Notes: generated by a model from the letters alone, not told the origin. DNA of 64,000 nt from Burkholderiales bacterium (GCA_016790165.1 JAEUPL010000005.1:146843-210842), one strand, 5' to 3'. Positions 1 through 9,751 are shown, counted from the first letter of the stretch. Numbers and translations: made by a program.

Positions 1-1
1 A

Positions 2-388
2 TTATTTCTTCTTGGCAGCTGCTTTCTTGGCAGGCTTCTTAGCTGCGGCTTTCTTGGCCGGCTTTTTAGCGGCTGCTTTCTTGGCAGGCTTCTTGGCGGC
101 TGCTTTCTTGGCAGGCTTCTTAGCTGCGGCTTTCTTGGCCGGCTTTTTCGCTGCTGCTTTCTTGGCCGGCTTTTTCGCTGCTGCTTTCTTGGCAGGCTTC
201 TTGGCTGCGGCTTTCTTGGCCGGCTTCTTGGCCGCGGCTTTCTTGGCCGGCTTCTTAGCAGCCGGCTTCTTCGCAGCGGCTTTCTTCGCCGCAGGCTTCT
301 TGGCGGCCGGCTTCTTCGCAGCGGCTTTCTTCTTGGCCGGGGCCGGGGCTGCAGCCGCCGGGGCCGCCATCGTCATCATGTCGCTCAT
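2..388 (-). CDS. Histone H1-like Ala/Lys/Pro-repeat DNA-binding protein
   Basis: A 128-residue protein made almost entirely of Ala, Lys and Pro. After a short acidic/Ala-rich start ([14 protein letters not shown]) it consists of tandem AAAKKPAKK-type units to the C-terminus. This composition matches the bacterial histone H1-like proteins (eukaryotic H1 C-terminal tail type, as in Bordetella BpH1 and other Burkholderiales), which bind and compact DNA non-specifically. The ATG at 386-388 has GGAGACC just upstream, so this start is favoured. No globular domain is visible and the protein should be disordered. The repeat number is probably variable between strains because the DNA is itself a tandem repeat. 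Confidence 0.85.
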   Translation of the reverse strand: MSDMMTMAAPAAAAPAPAKKKAAAKKPAAKKPAAKKAAAKKPAAKKPAKKAAAKKPAKKAAAKKPAKKAAAKKPAKKAAAKKPAKKAAAKKPAKKAAAKKPAKKAAAKKPAKKAAAKKPAKKAAAKKK

Positions 389-706
389 AGTGGTCTCCTA
401 AGGTTGACTCTCACAGTTTGAACATCACTTGAGGTGATCCTTTGGGCCATTTCACACGCTGCCTACCGGTGCAAGAAAGCACAGAATTCAACGCGAGTTA
501 CAACGCAACACACCTCAGTGTCAGACGCGTTGCAAACGGTTCAAGGCACACGAACTTGTTTACAACACACACGTCTGATGTCGCGAATTCTAGCTTGATT
601 TTTTTTGCTATCGCGATTATTCGCGCGCGCGATTTGTACGTGAGAAAAATTTCTGTTGTTTTGTTGCACAAAATTTTTGCGCGACGCGCGCTATCTGCGT
701 TGCGAT
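389..706. other. Intergenic region upstream of the histone-like gene
   Basis: No convincing gene is seen. The middle (about 560-680) is clearly more AT-rich than its surroundings, with runs such as TTTTTTTT and AAAATTTTT, and probably holds the promoter region of the histone-like gene on the minus strand. Short open frames here have no ribosome-binding site or recognisable product. Confidence 0.5.
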
Positions 707-1009
707 TCAACACATCACGCGCGCCAGCGACGTCACGCGATCTGCGGCACGTCGATCAATCACGCGCTCGCGTGCGATGCGATCTCCGAACTGCTCGCGT
801 TCTCGAATGCGATGCGCGTGATCGCCATCGACGATCACTTTACTCAGCGCCCCGCGCTCCGCCGATGACACGGGGGGCGCCATTAGCGCGTACTTGGCGG
901 GGACCAGCGGGCCTTTCTGGCCGCAACCGACGAGCAGAACCGCAGCGACCACAAGCGCCGCGCCAGCGCGACAACGCGATGCAACGCCACACGAAGAACG
1001 AGTACGCAT
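707..1009 (-). CDS. lptM: LptM-like lipoprotein (LPS translocon maturation chaperone, YifL type)
   Basis: Starting at the ATG at 1007-1009 the product has a basic N-terminus, a hydrophobic stretch and a lipobox ending in VGCGQKGPLVP. The GCGQKGPL(Y/V)xP signature is characteristic of LptM/YifL, a small outer-membrane lipoprotein that helps mature the LptD/LptE complex. The gene is divergent from cyaY, the usual neighbourhood (lptM-lysA/cyaY). The predicted 100 residues are longer than the usual 55-70, and the Arg-rich tail after about residue 55 is not typical. lysA, which often follows, is not present here. An upstream in-frame start at 1072 would put residues before the signal peptide and is rejected. 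Confidence 0.8.
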   Translation of the reverse strand: MRTRSSCGVASRCRAGAALVVAAVLLVGCGQKGPLVPAKYALMAPPVSSAERGALSKVIVDGDHAHRIREREQFGDRIARERVIDRRAADRVTSLARVMC

Positions 1010-1047
1010 AGACTTCAGCCCCGGGAAATTGCAATCAATCGTAGCAA

Positions 1048-1398
1048 ATGGACACGACACGCCACGCCGCATCTGACGCCTTGTCTGCTACAGAATTCAG
1101 CGCAATGGCCGACGATCTGCTTGAACACATCGCCGAAACCGTTGATACGGTCGAAGGCATCGAGGATGCTTCTCTCAATCAGGGCGTGCTCGAGATTCAC
1201 TGCGACAACGGCAGCCAGATTGTCGTGAACCGGCACGCACCGACACAGGAAATCTGGGTTGCCGCCAGGAGCGGCGGCTATCACTTTCGCCGTACGGCCG
1301 GTCGTTGGAGCGACACCCGCAGTGGTGAGACCCTCTCAGCTGCGCTCACGCGCGTGCTGGCGGAACAAACCGGCGCCACTGTCCGTTTTTGCGTTTGA
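1048..1398 (+). CDS. cyaY: Iron-sulfur cluster assembly protein CyaY (frataxin)
   Basis: A 116-residue protein matching the frataxin family. It has an acidic first helix (FSAMADDLLEHIAETVD), a beta sheet with LEIHCDNGSQIVVN, and the core EIWVAARSGGYHF. Frataxin binds iron through acidic residues on helix 1 and modulates the IscS/IscU Fe-S assembly complex in the cytoplasm. Length fits (CyaY about 105-115). The gene is transcribed divergently from lptM, with the two starts overlapping by about 40 bp only if the upstream lptM start were used; with the chosen lptM start there is a 38-bp promoter gap. Confidence 0.92.
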   Translation: MDTTRHAASDALSATEFSAMADDLLEHIAETVDTVEGIEDASLNQGVLEIHCDNGSQIVVNRHAPTQEIWVAARSGGYHFRRTAGRWSDTRSGETLSAALTRVLAEQTGATVRFCV

Positions 1399-1428
1399 GC
1401 TTCCCGGCGGGAGCGGCGCAGCCGCCGG

Positions 1429-2223
1429 TCACAATTCAAGCAGCACCGAATAGCCCCTGATCGCGCGCTTGTGCGCCTCGCATTGCGGATCAAGCTGCTT
1501 CACAATGGCCCAAAACCGACGCGAGTGATTGAACTCCAGGAGGTGAGCCAACTCATGCGCCACGACGTGACGCATGAGTGCCGGCGGCAACTGCAACAGG
1601 CGGAAATTCAACCGCACGCGACCATCACTGGTGCAACTGCCCCACATCGTACGCGCCCGACTCAGGGTGGCTGCTTTGAGCGGCAGGGACGCCGCTGAGG
1701 CCATCTGCATGGCCATCGCCGGGAGCTCGTGACGGGCGTGACGCATCAGCTCAGCGTCCAGCAGCGCGCGGTCGAGTTCGCCGCTGCGGGTGGTCACGAT
1801 GCAGTGCCGCTCGGTGAGATCGACGCTGTCAAACAAACCTGCGCGCACTTCAACGGCCAGTTTTTCGCCACGATACAGCAGATGACCGCCATCGCGGTAC
1901 TCAGTCAGCTGCGTCAGGCGCGCCCGTTGTCGCGCGAGTGCAGCAACGATCCACGACTCACGCTCCTGAATGGCGGCATCGATCTCGTAGAGTGGGGTCC
2001 AGTTTGGCGCCCGAATCAGCAGCCCGTCGGTCGTAATGACCAGCCCGATGGATTTGCGCCGCACGCGTTGCAGACGGAACGGGATGCCTGATGAGCTGAC
2101 TCGCAATCGCTCATCGACCATCGATGGCGCGCTGCGACGTGACGGAACACGCGGGCGGCTGAGCGCCCCGGGCGACCGTGATGCCGGTGTTGGCGAGCCA
2201 AAAAACGCGTTCCAGAGGCCCAC
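1429..2223 (-). CDS. YgjP-family (DUF45) M48-like metallopeptidase
   Basis: A 264-residue protein ending in the YgjP/DUF45 signature: MWGSCTSDGRVRLNFRL, then VVAHELAHLLEFNHSRRFW. The HELAHL zinc motif plus the downstream NHSxxFW segment are the expected zinc ligands and family hallmark of this gluzincin-like predicted metalloprotease. The cellular substrate of the family is not established. The N-terminal 40 residues are low-complexity and Arg/Ser-rich, so the true start may be internal. It is the last gene of the minus-strand run beginning at glyQ, 8 bp after plsC. Confidence 0.85.
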   Translation of the reverse strand: MGLWNAFFGSPTPASRSPGALSRPRVPSRRSAPSMVDERLRVSSSGIPFRLQRVRRKSIGLVITTDGLLIRAPNWTPLYEIDAAIQERESWIVAALARQRARLTQLTEYRDGGHLLYRGEKLAVEVRAGLFDSVDLTERHCIVTTRSGELDRALLDAELMRHARHELPAMAMQMASAASLPLKAATLSRARTMWGSCTSDGRVRLNFRLLQLPPALMRHVVAHELAHLLEFNHSRRFWAIVKQLDPQCEAHKRAIRGYSVLLEL

Positions 2224-2231
2224 GCGGCGAA

Positions 2232-2972
2232 TCAGCGCGACGCGCTCGCCCGCGAATCGCCCAGCCGCGCGACTTCGGTCTCGATCACGCGCTCGATCTC
2301 CTCATTGAGATCGGTCAGGGCACGGCCCGCGGTCGAAATCGGCGGCAGGATAGACAGTGTCACCTTGCCGGGAAATTTCTTCCATGGGTGACGCGGCCAG
2401 CAGTATCCCGCGTTGTGCGCAATGGGCAGCACCGGCACCTCACAGCCGATGGCCAACCGTGCGCCTCCCGTCTTGTACTTGCCCCTGCTGCCCGCCTTGA
2501 TGCGCGTCCCCTCGGGGAAAACGACGATGGTGAACCCGCGCTGATGCAGCCGCTCCTTGCCCTGCACAATCATCTGCTCCATCGCCTGCGCTCCCGCTTT
2601 GCGGTTGATGGTGATCGGCGAAGACAGCGCGAATCCCCAGCCAAAGAACGGCACCCAGAGCAGCTCCTTCTTGGCGACGAAACTGCCCGGCGCGAACATG
2701 GTTTCCAGCATCAGCGTCTCCCACGTGGAGGAGTGCTTGGAGAGGACGATGAACGGCGCTGACGGTCCAGACGGAATGTTTTCGCGGCCGATCACTTCGT
2801 AGTCAATGCGACAGAGGTGCTTGGCAAGCCAGATAAACAGTCCCGTGTACGACGCACAAAGCAGATTGCGTTGTCGGGGTGGCAACCAAAATGTGCCGCA
2901 AATGACCAGCGCATACAACGGTGTAAGCAGCAATTGCAGCAGGATGTACAGCGTGTTGCGTAACGCTTGCAT
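2232..2972 (-). CDS. plsC: 1-acyl-sn-glycerol-3-phosphate acyltransferase (PlsC family)
   Basis: A 246-residue membrane-associated acyltransferase that would convert lysophosphatidic acid to phosphatidic acid in phospholipid synthesis. It has an N-terminal hydrophobic segment (residues 5-28), motif I KHSSTWETL with H80, and motif III FPEGTR at 152-157. The canonical HX4D is HX4E here (H80, E85), a variation seen in beta- and gammaproteobacterial PlsC-like proteins. Placement next to gmhB and glyQS is common in Burkholderiales, suggesting an envelope-related operon. Confidence 0.9.
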   Translation of the reverse strand: MQALRNTLYILLQLLLTPLYALVICGTFWLPPRQRNLLCASYTGLFIWLAKHLCRIDYEVIGRENIPSGPSAPFIVLSKHSSTWETLMLETMFAPGSFVAKKELLWVPFFGWGFALSSPITINRKAGAQAMEQMIVQGKERLHQRGFTIVVFPEGTRIKAGSRGKYKTGGARLAIGCEVPVLPIAHNAGYCWPRHPWKKFPGKVTLSILPPISTAGRALTDLNEEIERVIETEVARLGDSRASASR

Positions 2973-2983
2973 GGCAACTCCGG

Positions 2984-3523
2984 TCAGGTGGTCGCGAGGA
3001 TGTGATCGACGGCGCCAGCGAGGTGATCAAAAACCAGCGTCTTCTCGGGCAAATCGCCCCCGGCCAGCGTATGCGCGCCCTTGCCCGTAAGCACCAGCAT
3101 GGGCTGCGCGCCGGCTGCAGCGGCAGCCTGCAGATCGCGCAACCCGTCACCGATACACGGTACGCCAGCAAGCGGCACATTCAGCCGCTGCCCGATATCG
3201 AGGAACATCCCTGGCAATGGTTTGCGGCAACGGCAATCCACATCCCCCGAATGGGGGCAGTAATAAATCACGTCGATCCGCGCGCCTACCTGTTGCGCCG
3301 CCTTGAGCATCTTGGCGTGAATGGCGTTAAGCGCGTTCATGTCGAGCAGCCCGCGCTCAATGCCGGACTGATTTGTCGCCACCGCGACGTGATACCCCGC
3401 ACCATTGAGCCGGGCAATCGCCTCCAGCGAGCCAGGAATGGGGCGCCATTCGTCGGGCGTCTTGATGAAACGCTCGCTGTCGAAGTTGATCGTCCCGTCG
3501 CGATCAAGGATGACGAGTTTCAT
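2984..3523 (-). CDS. gmhB: D-glycero-beta-D-manno-heptose 1,7-bisphosphate 7-phosphatase
   Basis: A 179-residue HAD-family phosphatase that removes the 7-phosphate during ADP-heptose synthesis for LPS inner core. The catalytic DxD motif is DRDGTIN at residues 7-13. A Cys/His zinc loop typical of GmhB follows as CPHSGDVDCRCRKP. The C-terminal GDGLRDLQAA supplies the last acidic HAD motif. It lies 17 bp after the small membrane protein and 11 bp before plsC, consistent with co-transcription. Confidence 0.93.
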   Translation of the reverse strand: MKLVILDRDGTINFDSERFIKTPDEWRPIPGSLEAIARLNGAGYHVAVATNQSGIERGLLDMNALNAIHAKMLKAAQQVGARIDVIYYCPHSGDVDCRCRKPLPGMFLDIGQRLNVPLAGVPCIGDGLRDLQAAAAAGAQPMLVLTGKGAHTLAGGDLPEKTLVFDHLAGAVDHILATT

Positions 3524-3540
3524 GCGTTGCTTGGAATCAG

Positions 3541-3795
3541 CTAGCGAAACGGAAAACTTTGCAGGCGGTCGGCGAAGCGTCGCATCGCATCATCCCCGCT
3601 GTACAGTGCAAGCAAACATACGCACAGCGACGCACACGCGACAAGCCCTGCGACCGCAAGCATGACATGACTTCCCTCGCGCCAGTTGGCGAAAATCGAA
3701 TAGGCGATGACCAGCGCGAATATCCCCGGCACGAAGGCGCACAGCCATCGATACCCGCGAACGGGTGAATGCAAAAGCTTCTCGTGCAGCCTCAT
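3541..3795 (-). CDS. Small two-helix inner-membrane protein of unknown function
   Basis: An 84-residue protein with two predicted membrane segments (about residues 17-36 and 43-66) separated by a short charged loop, and a basic amphipathic tail. Its ATG overlaps the glyS stop codon (ATGA at 3794-3797), so translation is probably coupled to glyS. I do not recognise a family; similar small proteins are found between glyS and gmhB in related bacteria, but that is recollection rather than something shown here. Confidence 0.7.
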   Translation of the reverse strand: MRLHEKLLHSPVRGYRWLCAFVPGIFALVIAYSIFANWREGSHVMLAVAGLVACASLCVCLLALYSGDDAMRRFADRLQSFPFR

Positions 3796-5939
3796 CAGGC
3801 CGCCAACTTCGACAGGTCGGCGACCTTGTTCATCGCATCGCGCAGGTCTCGCAGTAGCGCCAGGCGATTGGCGCGTACGGCCGGGTCGTCCGCCATCACC
3901 ATCACCTTGTCGAAGAATTCGTCGACCGGGGCCTTGAGGGCAGCGAAGGACTTGAGGTAGCCGGTGAAATCGCCTTTCGCGTAAGTTGCATCGGCACCGG
4001 GCGCCACGGCGTCAAGCGCTTGTCGCAACGCCTGCTCGGCCAGCTCCTGCGGTGCGTTGCTCACGGCGATTGCCTCGCCCGCGTCGAGCGCTTTCTTCAG
4101 AATGTTGGCCACCCGCTTGTTGGCGGCGTTCAGGCTGGCCGCTTCCGGCAGCGAGGCGAACGCCTGTACCGCTGCAAGCTGCGCCGGTACCGAGGCGAGC
4201 ACACCGGGCATCGGGGCCACGACCGCCTCAATCTCGTTGGTACTGGCGCCAGAATCTTTCAGGAAGCCGCGCAGCCGATCGTAGATGAAGGCGGAAAGCT
4301 CGCCGCTGGCGTCAGTTACCTTGCCGCCGAAACTTGCAAACGACGCATTCAGCAGGGGCGCCAGCGCAACAGGCAACTTCTGTTCGATCAAAATCCGGAT
4401 CACCCCCAGCGCATGACGGCGCAGCGCGAACGGGTCTTTGTCGCCCGTCGGTGTCTGACCGATCCCGAACAGGCCGGCGAGGGTTTCCAGTTTGTCGGCC
4501 AAGGCGACCGCAGTGGGCACCCCGGCTGACGGCGGCGCGTCACCCGCAAAGCGCGGCTGATAGTGCTCGGCGCAGGCGGCGGCCACATCGGCAGGCTCGC
4601 CGTCGTTCAACGCGTAGTAGCGGCCCATCGTCCCTTGCAACTCCGGGAATTCGCCGACCATCAGCGTGACCAAATCGGCCTTCGCCAGCGTCGCCGCCCG
4701 CTCAGCGCGAGCGCGATCCGCGCCCATCAGCGTGGCAATCTCGCCGGCTAGCTGCGACACCCGGCCGATGCGTTCGCCCTGCGTGCCCAGCTTGTTGTGG
4801 TAGACCACTTTCGAGAGCTCGGGCACGCGGTCAATGAGCTTGGTCTTTTTGTCGGTCTCGAAGAAAAAGCGCGCATCGGCCAGACGCGGACGCACCACCC
4901 GCTCGTTGCCTTCGATCACCTTTTTCGGTTCAACCAGTTCCATGTTGGACACAATCAGGAACTGGTTCTTCAGCTTGCCCGTGCCGTCAAACAACGGGAA
5001 GTACTTCTGATTGGTCTTCATCGTCAGAATCAGGCATTCCTGCGGCACCGCGAGGAATTCCGGCTCGAACTGACAGACGTAAACCGTTGGCCATTCCACC
5101 AGCGACGTGACTTCGTCGAGCAAGTCGGCGTAGCTCGCTGGCGCGCCAAGTGTCGCACCCAGGTCGTTGGCTTTGCCATCGAGTTGCGACTGGATCATCG
5201 CCCGACGTGTGGCGAACACCGGCTCCACCTTGCCGTATTGCCGCAGCAGCTGCTCGTATCGGACGGCAGTGTCGAGTTCGACGTTGTTCGCGCCCTGAAA
5301 GCGATGGCCGTGCGTGATGCGCCCGGCCTCCAGGCCCAGCGCTCGGGCAGAGACCACGTCATCGCCGTGCAACACCACCAACCCGTGCGCGGGACGGACG
5401 AAATTCACGTCCGTCGCGCCATCGGCGAGTTGATAGGTCATCACCTTCGGAATTGGCAACTTGGCGAGCGTCGCGTCAATCGCGTTCTGCACCCCGGCAG
5501 TGAGTTGCGTGCCGGCGGCACGGCCAACCAGGTAGAGGTATTCCGCCTTGCCATCACTCTCGATCAGTAACGTGTCGGCGCCGAGCGTGGCGTTGGGGAA
5601 GCCGTCCGCCAGCGCTTCCCGGCCCAACGAAGCCAGCTTCTTGCGCAATGCGACCGAGGCGTTGCCCGAGGCGTCACGCGCAACCGCCATCGGCATCAGT
5701 TTCTCCTTGATCGCTTTCGCCGGCGCTTCACTCAGCACGGCACTCACGCGCGCGCCCAGGCGGCGCGGCGTGGCGAACGAAACCGTCGTCGCGCCGGCGG
5801 CAAGCAAGCCATCGGCTCGAAGACTGGCCTCGACACCTGCGGCAAAGGCGTCGCCCAGTTTCTTCAGCGCCTTGGGCGGCAGCTCCTCGGTGAAAAGCTC
5901 GATCAGCAGCGGCTTGAAGTTCACGTCAGCGGCGCTCAT
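3795..5939 (-). CDS. glyS: Glycine--tRNA ligase beta subunit
   Basis: A 714-residue beta chain of the alpha2beta2 glycyl-tRNA synthetase, the tRNA-binding subunit. The N-terminal [18 protein letters not shown], internal [15 protein letters not shown] and [14 protein letters not shown], and the C-terminal [13 protein letters not shown] segment are classic GlyS signatures. Length is normal (690-720). The start overlaps the glyQ stop by 4 bp (TGA/ATG at 5936-5939), the usual coupled arrangement. Confidence 0.97.
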   Translation of the reverse strand: MSAADVNFKPLLIELFTEELPPKALKKLGDAFAAGVEASLRADGLLAAGATTVSFATPRRLGARVSAVLSEAPAKAIKEKLMPMAVARDASGNASVALRKKLASLGREALADGFPNATLGADTLLIESDGKAEYLYLVGRAAGTQLTAGVQNAIDATLAKLPIPKVMTYQLADGATDVNFVRPAHGLVVLHGDDVVSARALGLEAGRITHGHRFQGANNVELDTAVRYEQLLRQYGKVEPVFATRRAMIQSQLDGKANDLGATLGAPASYADLLDEVTSLVEWPTVYVCQFEPEFLAVPQECLILTMKTNQKYFPLFDGTGKLKNQFLIVSNMELVEPKKVIEGNERVVRPRLADARFFFETDKKTKLIDRVPELSKVVYHNKLGTQGERIGRVSQLAGEIATLMGADRARAERAATLAKADLVTLMVGEFPELQGTMGRYYALNDGEPADVAAACAEHYQPRFAGDAPPSAGVPTAVALADKLETLAGLFGIGQTPTGDKDPFALRRHALGVIRILIEQKLPVALAPLLNASFASFGGKVTDASGELSAFIYDRLRGFLKDSGASTNEIEAVVAPMPGVLASVPAQLAAVQAFASLPEAASLNAANKRVANILKKALDAGEAIAVSNAPQELAEQALRQALDAVAPGADATYAKGDFTGYLKSFAALKAPVDEFFDKVMVMADDPAVRANRLALLRDLRDAMNKVADLSKLAA

Positions 5940-6877
5940 GCGGCCACCTTTGCAGCAACGGCAGCAGCGGCAGCAGCCGAAGGTTTGTGCAACATCGGGA
6001 AGCCCAATCGTTCCCGGCTTTCGTAGTAACTCTGCGCCACGCTGCGCGCCAGATTGCGGATACGACCAATGTAGGCGGCACGTTCGGTGACGCTGATCGC
6101 ACCGCGGGCGTCGAGCAGATTGAATGTGTGGGCGGCCTTCAGCACTTGCTCGTAGGCAGGCAGTGCGAACTGCTTTTCCATGAGCAACCTGGCTTGCGCT
6201 TCGTAGTCCGCAAAGTGGCGGAACAGCGCCTCGGCGTTGCTGTGTTCAAAGTTGTAGGTCGACTGTTCGACTTCGTTCTGGTGAAACACGTCGCGGTAAT
6301 ACAGCGTGCGGGTCTCACCGTTTTCTTCCCACGTTGTCCATACCAGGTCGTAGACATTGTCGACGCCTTGCAGATACATGATGAGCCGTTCGAGGCCGAA
6401 CGTGATTTCGCCGGTGATCGGTTTGCATGCCAGCCCGCCAACCTGCTGGAAGTAAGTGAACTGCGTGACCTCCATACCGTTCATCCACACTTCCCAGCCA
6501 AGCCCCCAGGCACCGAGCGTTGGGTTCTCCCAGTCGTCTTCGACAAAGCGGACGTCGTTCTCCTGCAGGTTGAATCCCAACGCTTCCAGTGAGCCGAGGT
6601 AGAGCTCCAGAATGTTTGGCGGCGACGGCTTCAGCACAACCTGATACTGGTAGTAATGCTGCAGACGATTCGGGTTTTCGCCGTAGCGCCCATCCTTGGG
6701 GCGGCGCGACGGCTGCACGTAGGCAGCCCGCCACGGCTCCGGGCCCAGCGCACGCAGAAACGTGGCAGTGTGCGAGGTACCGGCGCCAACCTCCATGTCA
6801 TACGGCTGAATGACGGCGCAGCCCTGCTGGTTCCAGTAGTTCTGCAAGCGGAGGATGGCTTCTTGAAACGTGATCAT
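5936..6877 (-). CDS. glyQ: Glycine--tRNA ligase alpha subunit
   Basis: The catalytic alpha chain of glycyl-tRNA synthetase, about 313 residues from the internal ATG chosen here. The protein then begins [15 protein letters not shown], as in known GlyQ. Conserved segments include [33 protein letters not shown] and [18 protein letters not shown]. An in-frame GTG at 6928 would add 17 residues ([17 protein letters not shown]) encoded by a recurrent CGAATGACGA-type intergenic repeat and is rejected. A poly-Ala tail ([12 protein letters not shown]) ends the protein. Confidence 0.97.
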   Translation of the reverse strand: MITFQEAILRLQNYWNQQGCAVIQPYDMEVGAGTSHTATFLRALGPEPWRAAYVQPSRRPKDGRYGENPNRLQHYYQYQVVLKPSPPNILELYLGSLEALGFNLQENDVRFVEDDWENPTLGAWGLGWEVWMNGMEVTQFTYFQQVGGLACKPITGEITFGLERLIMYLQGVDNVYDLVWTTWEENGETRTLYYRDVFHQNEVEQSTYNFEHSNAEALFRHFADYEAQARLLMEKQFALPAYEQVLKAAHTFNLLDARGAISVTERAAYIGRIRNLARSVAQSYYESRERLGFPMLHKPSAAAAAAVAAKVAA

Positions 6878-7052
6878 GTGCGGGGAAGAACGAATGACGA
6901 CGGACGAACGATGAAAGTCATCGCGCACCGCCCATCGCAGTGATGTTGCCTGGCCTCGATTTTATGAGGGAAACGCTGAACAAGCCCCCCCTGCCGCACA
7001 TCGCGTCGCTGATTTGGACGCGCTGCATCGCCAGGACTGGTTCAGCGTTGCC

Positions 7053-8180
7053 CTATCGTTGGCGCTGGCGGCGCTGAAAATACGGGCGCTCGATCAGCGC
7101 GAAGGAGGCCACCGACACGGCCCAGGTAACGGCGGTCAGCACGCACAGATACAAGGCAATGGCGCCTGGTGCTGGCAAATTCGACCACCGGCCGGGCACA
7201 TCAAACAGCTGCGCCAGTGCGATTACAACCAGCAAATGCCAGAGGTAGATCGAGAACGAAATGCGCCCGATGTGGCTGCCGAGCCGCACCCACAGGGCAT
7301 CGCGAAATGCCTCGTTCGCCGCTTTCAGCACCATGGCTGCTGCGATCGCAGCAAACGCAACCGCATGCCATTCGAAGGGGCCAAATCCGGGCGATTGCAA
7401 ACGCGCTGCCGTGGGCGTCGTCCAGCCGTAAACAAGATTGACGCCAACGTACACCGCCAACAGCGCCCACCACGGAACGCGCTGGAGAGTCGTGCGCCAC
7501 GCGTCGCGTTGCACGGCGCATAGCGCACCGGCCGCAAAAAAAAGCGCATAGGCACCGCCGCGCTGGCTCGTCAGTTTCAACACCGCGACCGCGATCACGC
7601 CGCAGAGCGCCACCGCACACCACGCAGGAAGCGCGCGTTGCACACCCTGCGCTGCGAGCCACGCCACCACCGGCAGCGCCAGATAGAACAACCACTCAGC
7701 CTGCAGCGACCAGGTCACGATCAACAAATGGTGGCTGTCGTCGCGCCGGAACCAGTCGAGAAAAAGCGCGTTCTCCAGCCAGCGCAGCCACGGGTCAGCC
7801 GGCGCTTTGCCCGCGAGCGCGAGCAGCAGCAAGGCGCACGCCAGCGCGAGCCACGCGCCCGGCAAGGTGCGCCACGCACGATCGCGCAGGTAACGCAAGA
7901 CCTGCGGTGCAGGTGGCGTGAACCAGCGCTGCGTCAGCAGGAAACCGCTCAGCACGAAGAACAGATACACGCCATGCTGACTGTGATAAGCCCACAACCA
8001 GAACGCCTCGCCCGCGCCACGCGCGGCACGGATCGGAAGCATTTCGAAGTCACGCCCGAATTGCCACGCGCCAATCGCCCAGACAAAATGCATGGCGCAA
8101 GTGAGGATGATCGCGAGGGCCCGAATCAGATCGAGGCCCACCTGACGCGGTGCGCCCGCACCCGCGCCCGTTGCGCTCAT
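7053..8180 (-). CDS. Acyltransferase family 3 (OafA/NodX-type) membrane protein
   Basis: From the ATG at 8178-8180, which overlaps the lnt stop (ATGA), the protein has about 375 residues. It has the acyltransferase-3 pattern: GLDLIRALAIILTCAMHF near the N-terminus, then about ten hydrophobic helices with FFVLSGFLLTQRW and RISFSIYLWHLLVV. This family transfers acyl groups, often acetyl, to surface polysaccharides or lipids from the inner membrane. The partner polysaccharide is not evident. The 51 extra N-terminal residues of the longest frame lie inside lnt and are rejected. Confidence 0.85.
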   Translation of the reverse strand: MSATGAGAGAPRQVGLDLIRALAIILTCAMHFVWAIGAWQFGRDFEMLPIRAARGAGEAFWLWAYHSQHGVYLFFVLSGFLLTQRWFTPPAPQVLRYLRDRAWRTLPGAWLALACALLLLALAGKAPADPWLRWLENALFLDWFRRDDSHHLLIVTWSLQAEWLFYLALPVVAWLAAQGVQRALPAWCAVALCGVIAVAVLKLTSQRGGAYALFFAAGALCAVQRDAWRTTLQRVPWWALLAVYVGVNLVYGWTTPTAARLQSPGFGPFEWHAVAFAAIAAAMVLKAANEAFRDALWVRLGSHIGRISFSIYLWHLLVVIALAQLFDVPGRWSNLPAPGAIALYLCVLTAVTWAVSVASFALIERPYFQRRQRQR

Positions 8181-9703
8181 TCGCTGCTCGGGCCACGCCG
8201 GCGCAGGCGGTGCGCGGCAGCGACGCCGATGCCCGCGAGGCAAATCAGCAGGATTGGCAAATCGCCCCACATCGTGTACGGTGTCGCGCCCTTGCGGCCT
8301 TGCACGGTGGCTTCGAGAATGCCTTCGGTCCACGGCTCCAGCCGCTGGGTGACGCGGCCACGGTCGTCGATCACGGCGGTGATGCCCGTGTTGTTGGCGC
8401 GCAGCATTGGGCGACCGGTCTCGATGGCCCGCATCTGCGCGAGCTGCAAATGCTGCTCGGCCGCCGCGCTCTTGCCGAACCAGGCATCGTTGCTGATGTT
8501 CACCAGCAGCGTGGCGTCCGGCATCGTGCGCAACACATCGCGGGCGAAGGCATCCTCGTAGCAGATCGAGATGCCGAGCACCTGACCGTTCACGCGGATC
8601 GGCGCCTGCATGGCATCACCGGCCGAGAAGTCGCTCATCGGGATGGTGAGGTTGGCGTAGAACCACGCCAGCGGACCGCGCAGCGGCATGTACTCGCCAA
8701 ACGGCACCAGATGCACCTTGCGATACTGCTGCGCGTCCTCTACTCCCATCGACACGGCAGCGTTGTAGTACTTGCCGCGCTCGTCCACCGGCACGCCGAT
8801 CAGCAGGTTGGCGTTCTTGCTGAAGGCAATGCCACGCAGCTTCTCGATGTATTCCGGTGGAATACGCGATAACGGCGCCGGCAGCGCCGTCTCCGGCAAG
8901 ATGATGAGTTCGCCCTTGGCTTGGGTGACGAGTTTTTCGTAAAGCTGCAAGGTCTGGACGAATTTTTCCGGCTCCCACTTCATGGATTGCGGGACGTTGC
9001 CTTGGAGCAGGGAGACCTGAACCTGCTTGCCAATCGGTGAGGTGAATGCATTGCCAACAAACCCAAACCAGCCAAGGAACAAAAACAACCCAACGAACTG
9101 CGCCACCGCCACCCAATAAGCGGCCCAGCGCCGGACTGCGCCGTTCGCGATCTCGGTCGCGTTGACACCAGCCGCGACGATGTATCCGGCAGTTGCCAGC
9201 ACGACAAAGCCCATGGCAAAGTGCCCAAGCAGCGCGGCGAGGGTTGACGGCGCAAACGGGCCAACTTGCGACACGCCCACACTCAACCACTCAAACCCCG
9301 TAAACAGATGCGCCCGGAGGTACTCGGCGAACGTCCATGCCGAGGCAAACACAAACGCAAAAAACACAGGGTTGCGCGGTTTAGTCCACGCCGTAAACGC
9401 ACACGCCAGCGTCGGGTACAGCGCCAGAAACGCGCAAAACAAAATTGCCGAGAACCACGCCAGCGGCAGTGGCATGCCGCCGAACTCGTGCATGCTCACG
9501 CGCACCCACGACACGCCGACGACGAAGTAGGCCAGTCCAAAGGCGAAACCGAGCAGTGCCCCGCGCCGAACCGTTGACGTGCGCGCGATCAGCACGGCGA
9601 GCACCGCAAATCCCAGGTAGGGGAACCACCACCAGCCGACCGGCGCAAAGCCGAGCCAGGCAGTGAGCGCACCCGCGACCGCCGCCAGGAGTACCGTCAA
9701 CAT
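8177..9703 (-). CDS. lnt: Apolipoprotein N-acyltransferase
   Basis: The inner-membrane enzyme that N-acylates the diacylglyceryl-cysteine of lipoproteins. About six N-terminal membrane segments are followed by a periplasmic nitrilase domain with the catalytic Glu (LPETALPAP), Lys (YRKVHLVPFGEYMP) and Cys (GISICYEDAF). The ATG at 9701-9703 is preferred because the product then begins directly with a hydrophobic segment. The longer GTG start at 9745 lies inside a GTAGGGTG hairpin. Context lnt-corC-ybeY-phoH matches the Escherichia coli ybeZYX-lnt block. Confidence 0.94.
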   Translation of the reverse strand: MLTVLLAAVAGALTAWLGFAPVGWWWFPYLGFAVLAVLIARTSTVRRGALLGFAFGLAYFVVGVSWVRVSMHEFGGMPLPLAWFSAILFCAFLALYPTLACAFTAWTKPRNPVFFAFVFASAWTFAEYLRAHLFTGFEWLSVGVSQVGPFAPSTLAALLGHFAMGFVVLATAGYIVAAGVNATEIANGAVRRWAAYWVAVAQFVGLFLFLGWFGFVGNAFTSPIGKQVQVSLLQGNVPQSMKWEPEKFVQTLQLYEKLVTQAKGELIILPETALPAPLSRIPPEYIEKLRGIAFSKNANLLIGVPVDERGKYYNAAVSMGVEDAQQYRKVHLVPFGEYMPLRGPLAWFYANLTIPMSDFSAGDAMQAPIRVNGQVLGISICYEDAFARDVLRTMPDATLLVNISNDAWFGKSAAAEQHLQLAQMRAIETGRPMLRANNTGITAVIDDRGRVTQRLEPWTEGILEATVQGRKGATPYTMWGDLPILLICLAGIGVAAAHRLRRRGPSSE

Positions 9704-9721
9704 ACGAGCGCGTGACAGAGG

Positions 9722-9751
9722 GGTAGGGTGGGCAGCCCGCTGCACACCCTA
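9722..9751. repeat. GTAGGGTG inverted repeat (REP-like hairpin)
   Basis: GTAGGGTG at 9723-9730 is the exact reverse complement of CACCCTAC near 9744-9751, enclosing a GC-rich loop. It lies between corC and lnt, just upstream of the preferred lnt start. GTAG-headed hairpins are typical of REP elements, but only one copy of this type is seen here. Confidence 0.5.

Noticed and set aside
12-401. Possible CRISPR-like or tandem-repeat array at the left edge
   Set aside because: The repeats are in-frame codon repeats of the histone-like gene, with no spacers.
442-1011. 189-codon + strand frame over the lptM region
   Set aside because: No ribosome-binding site; overlaps the lipobox gene on the other strand and AT-rich promoter sequence.
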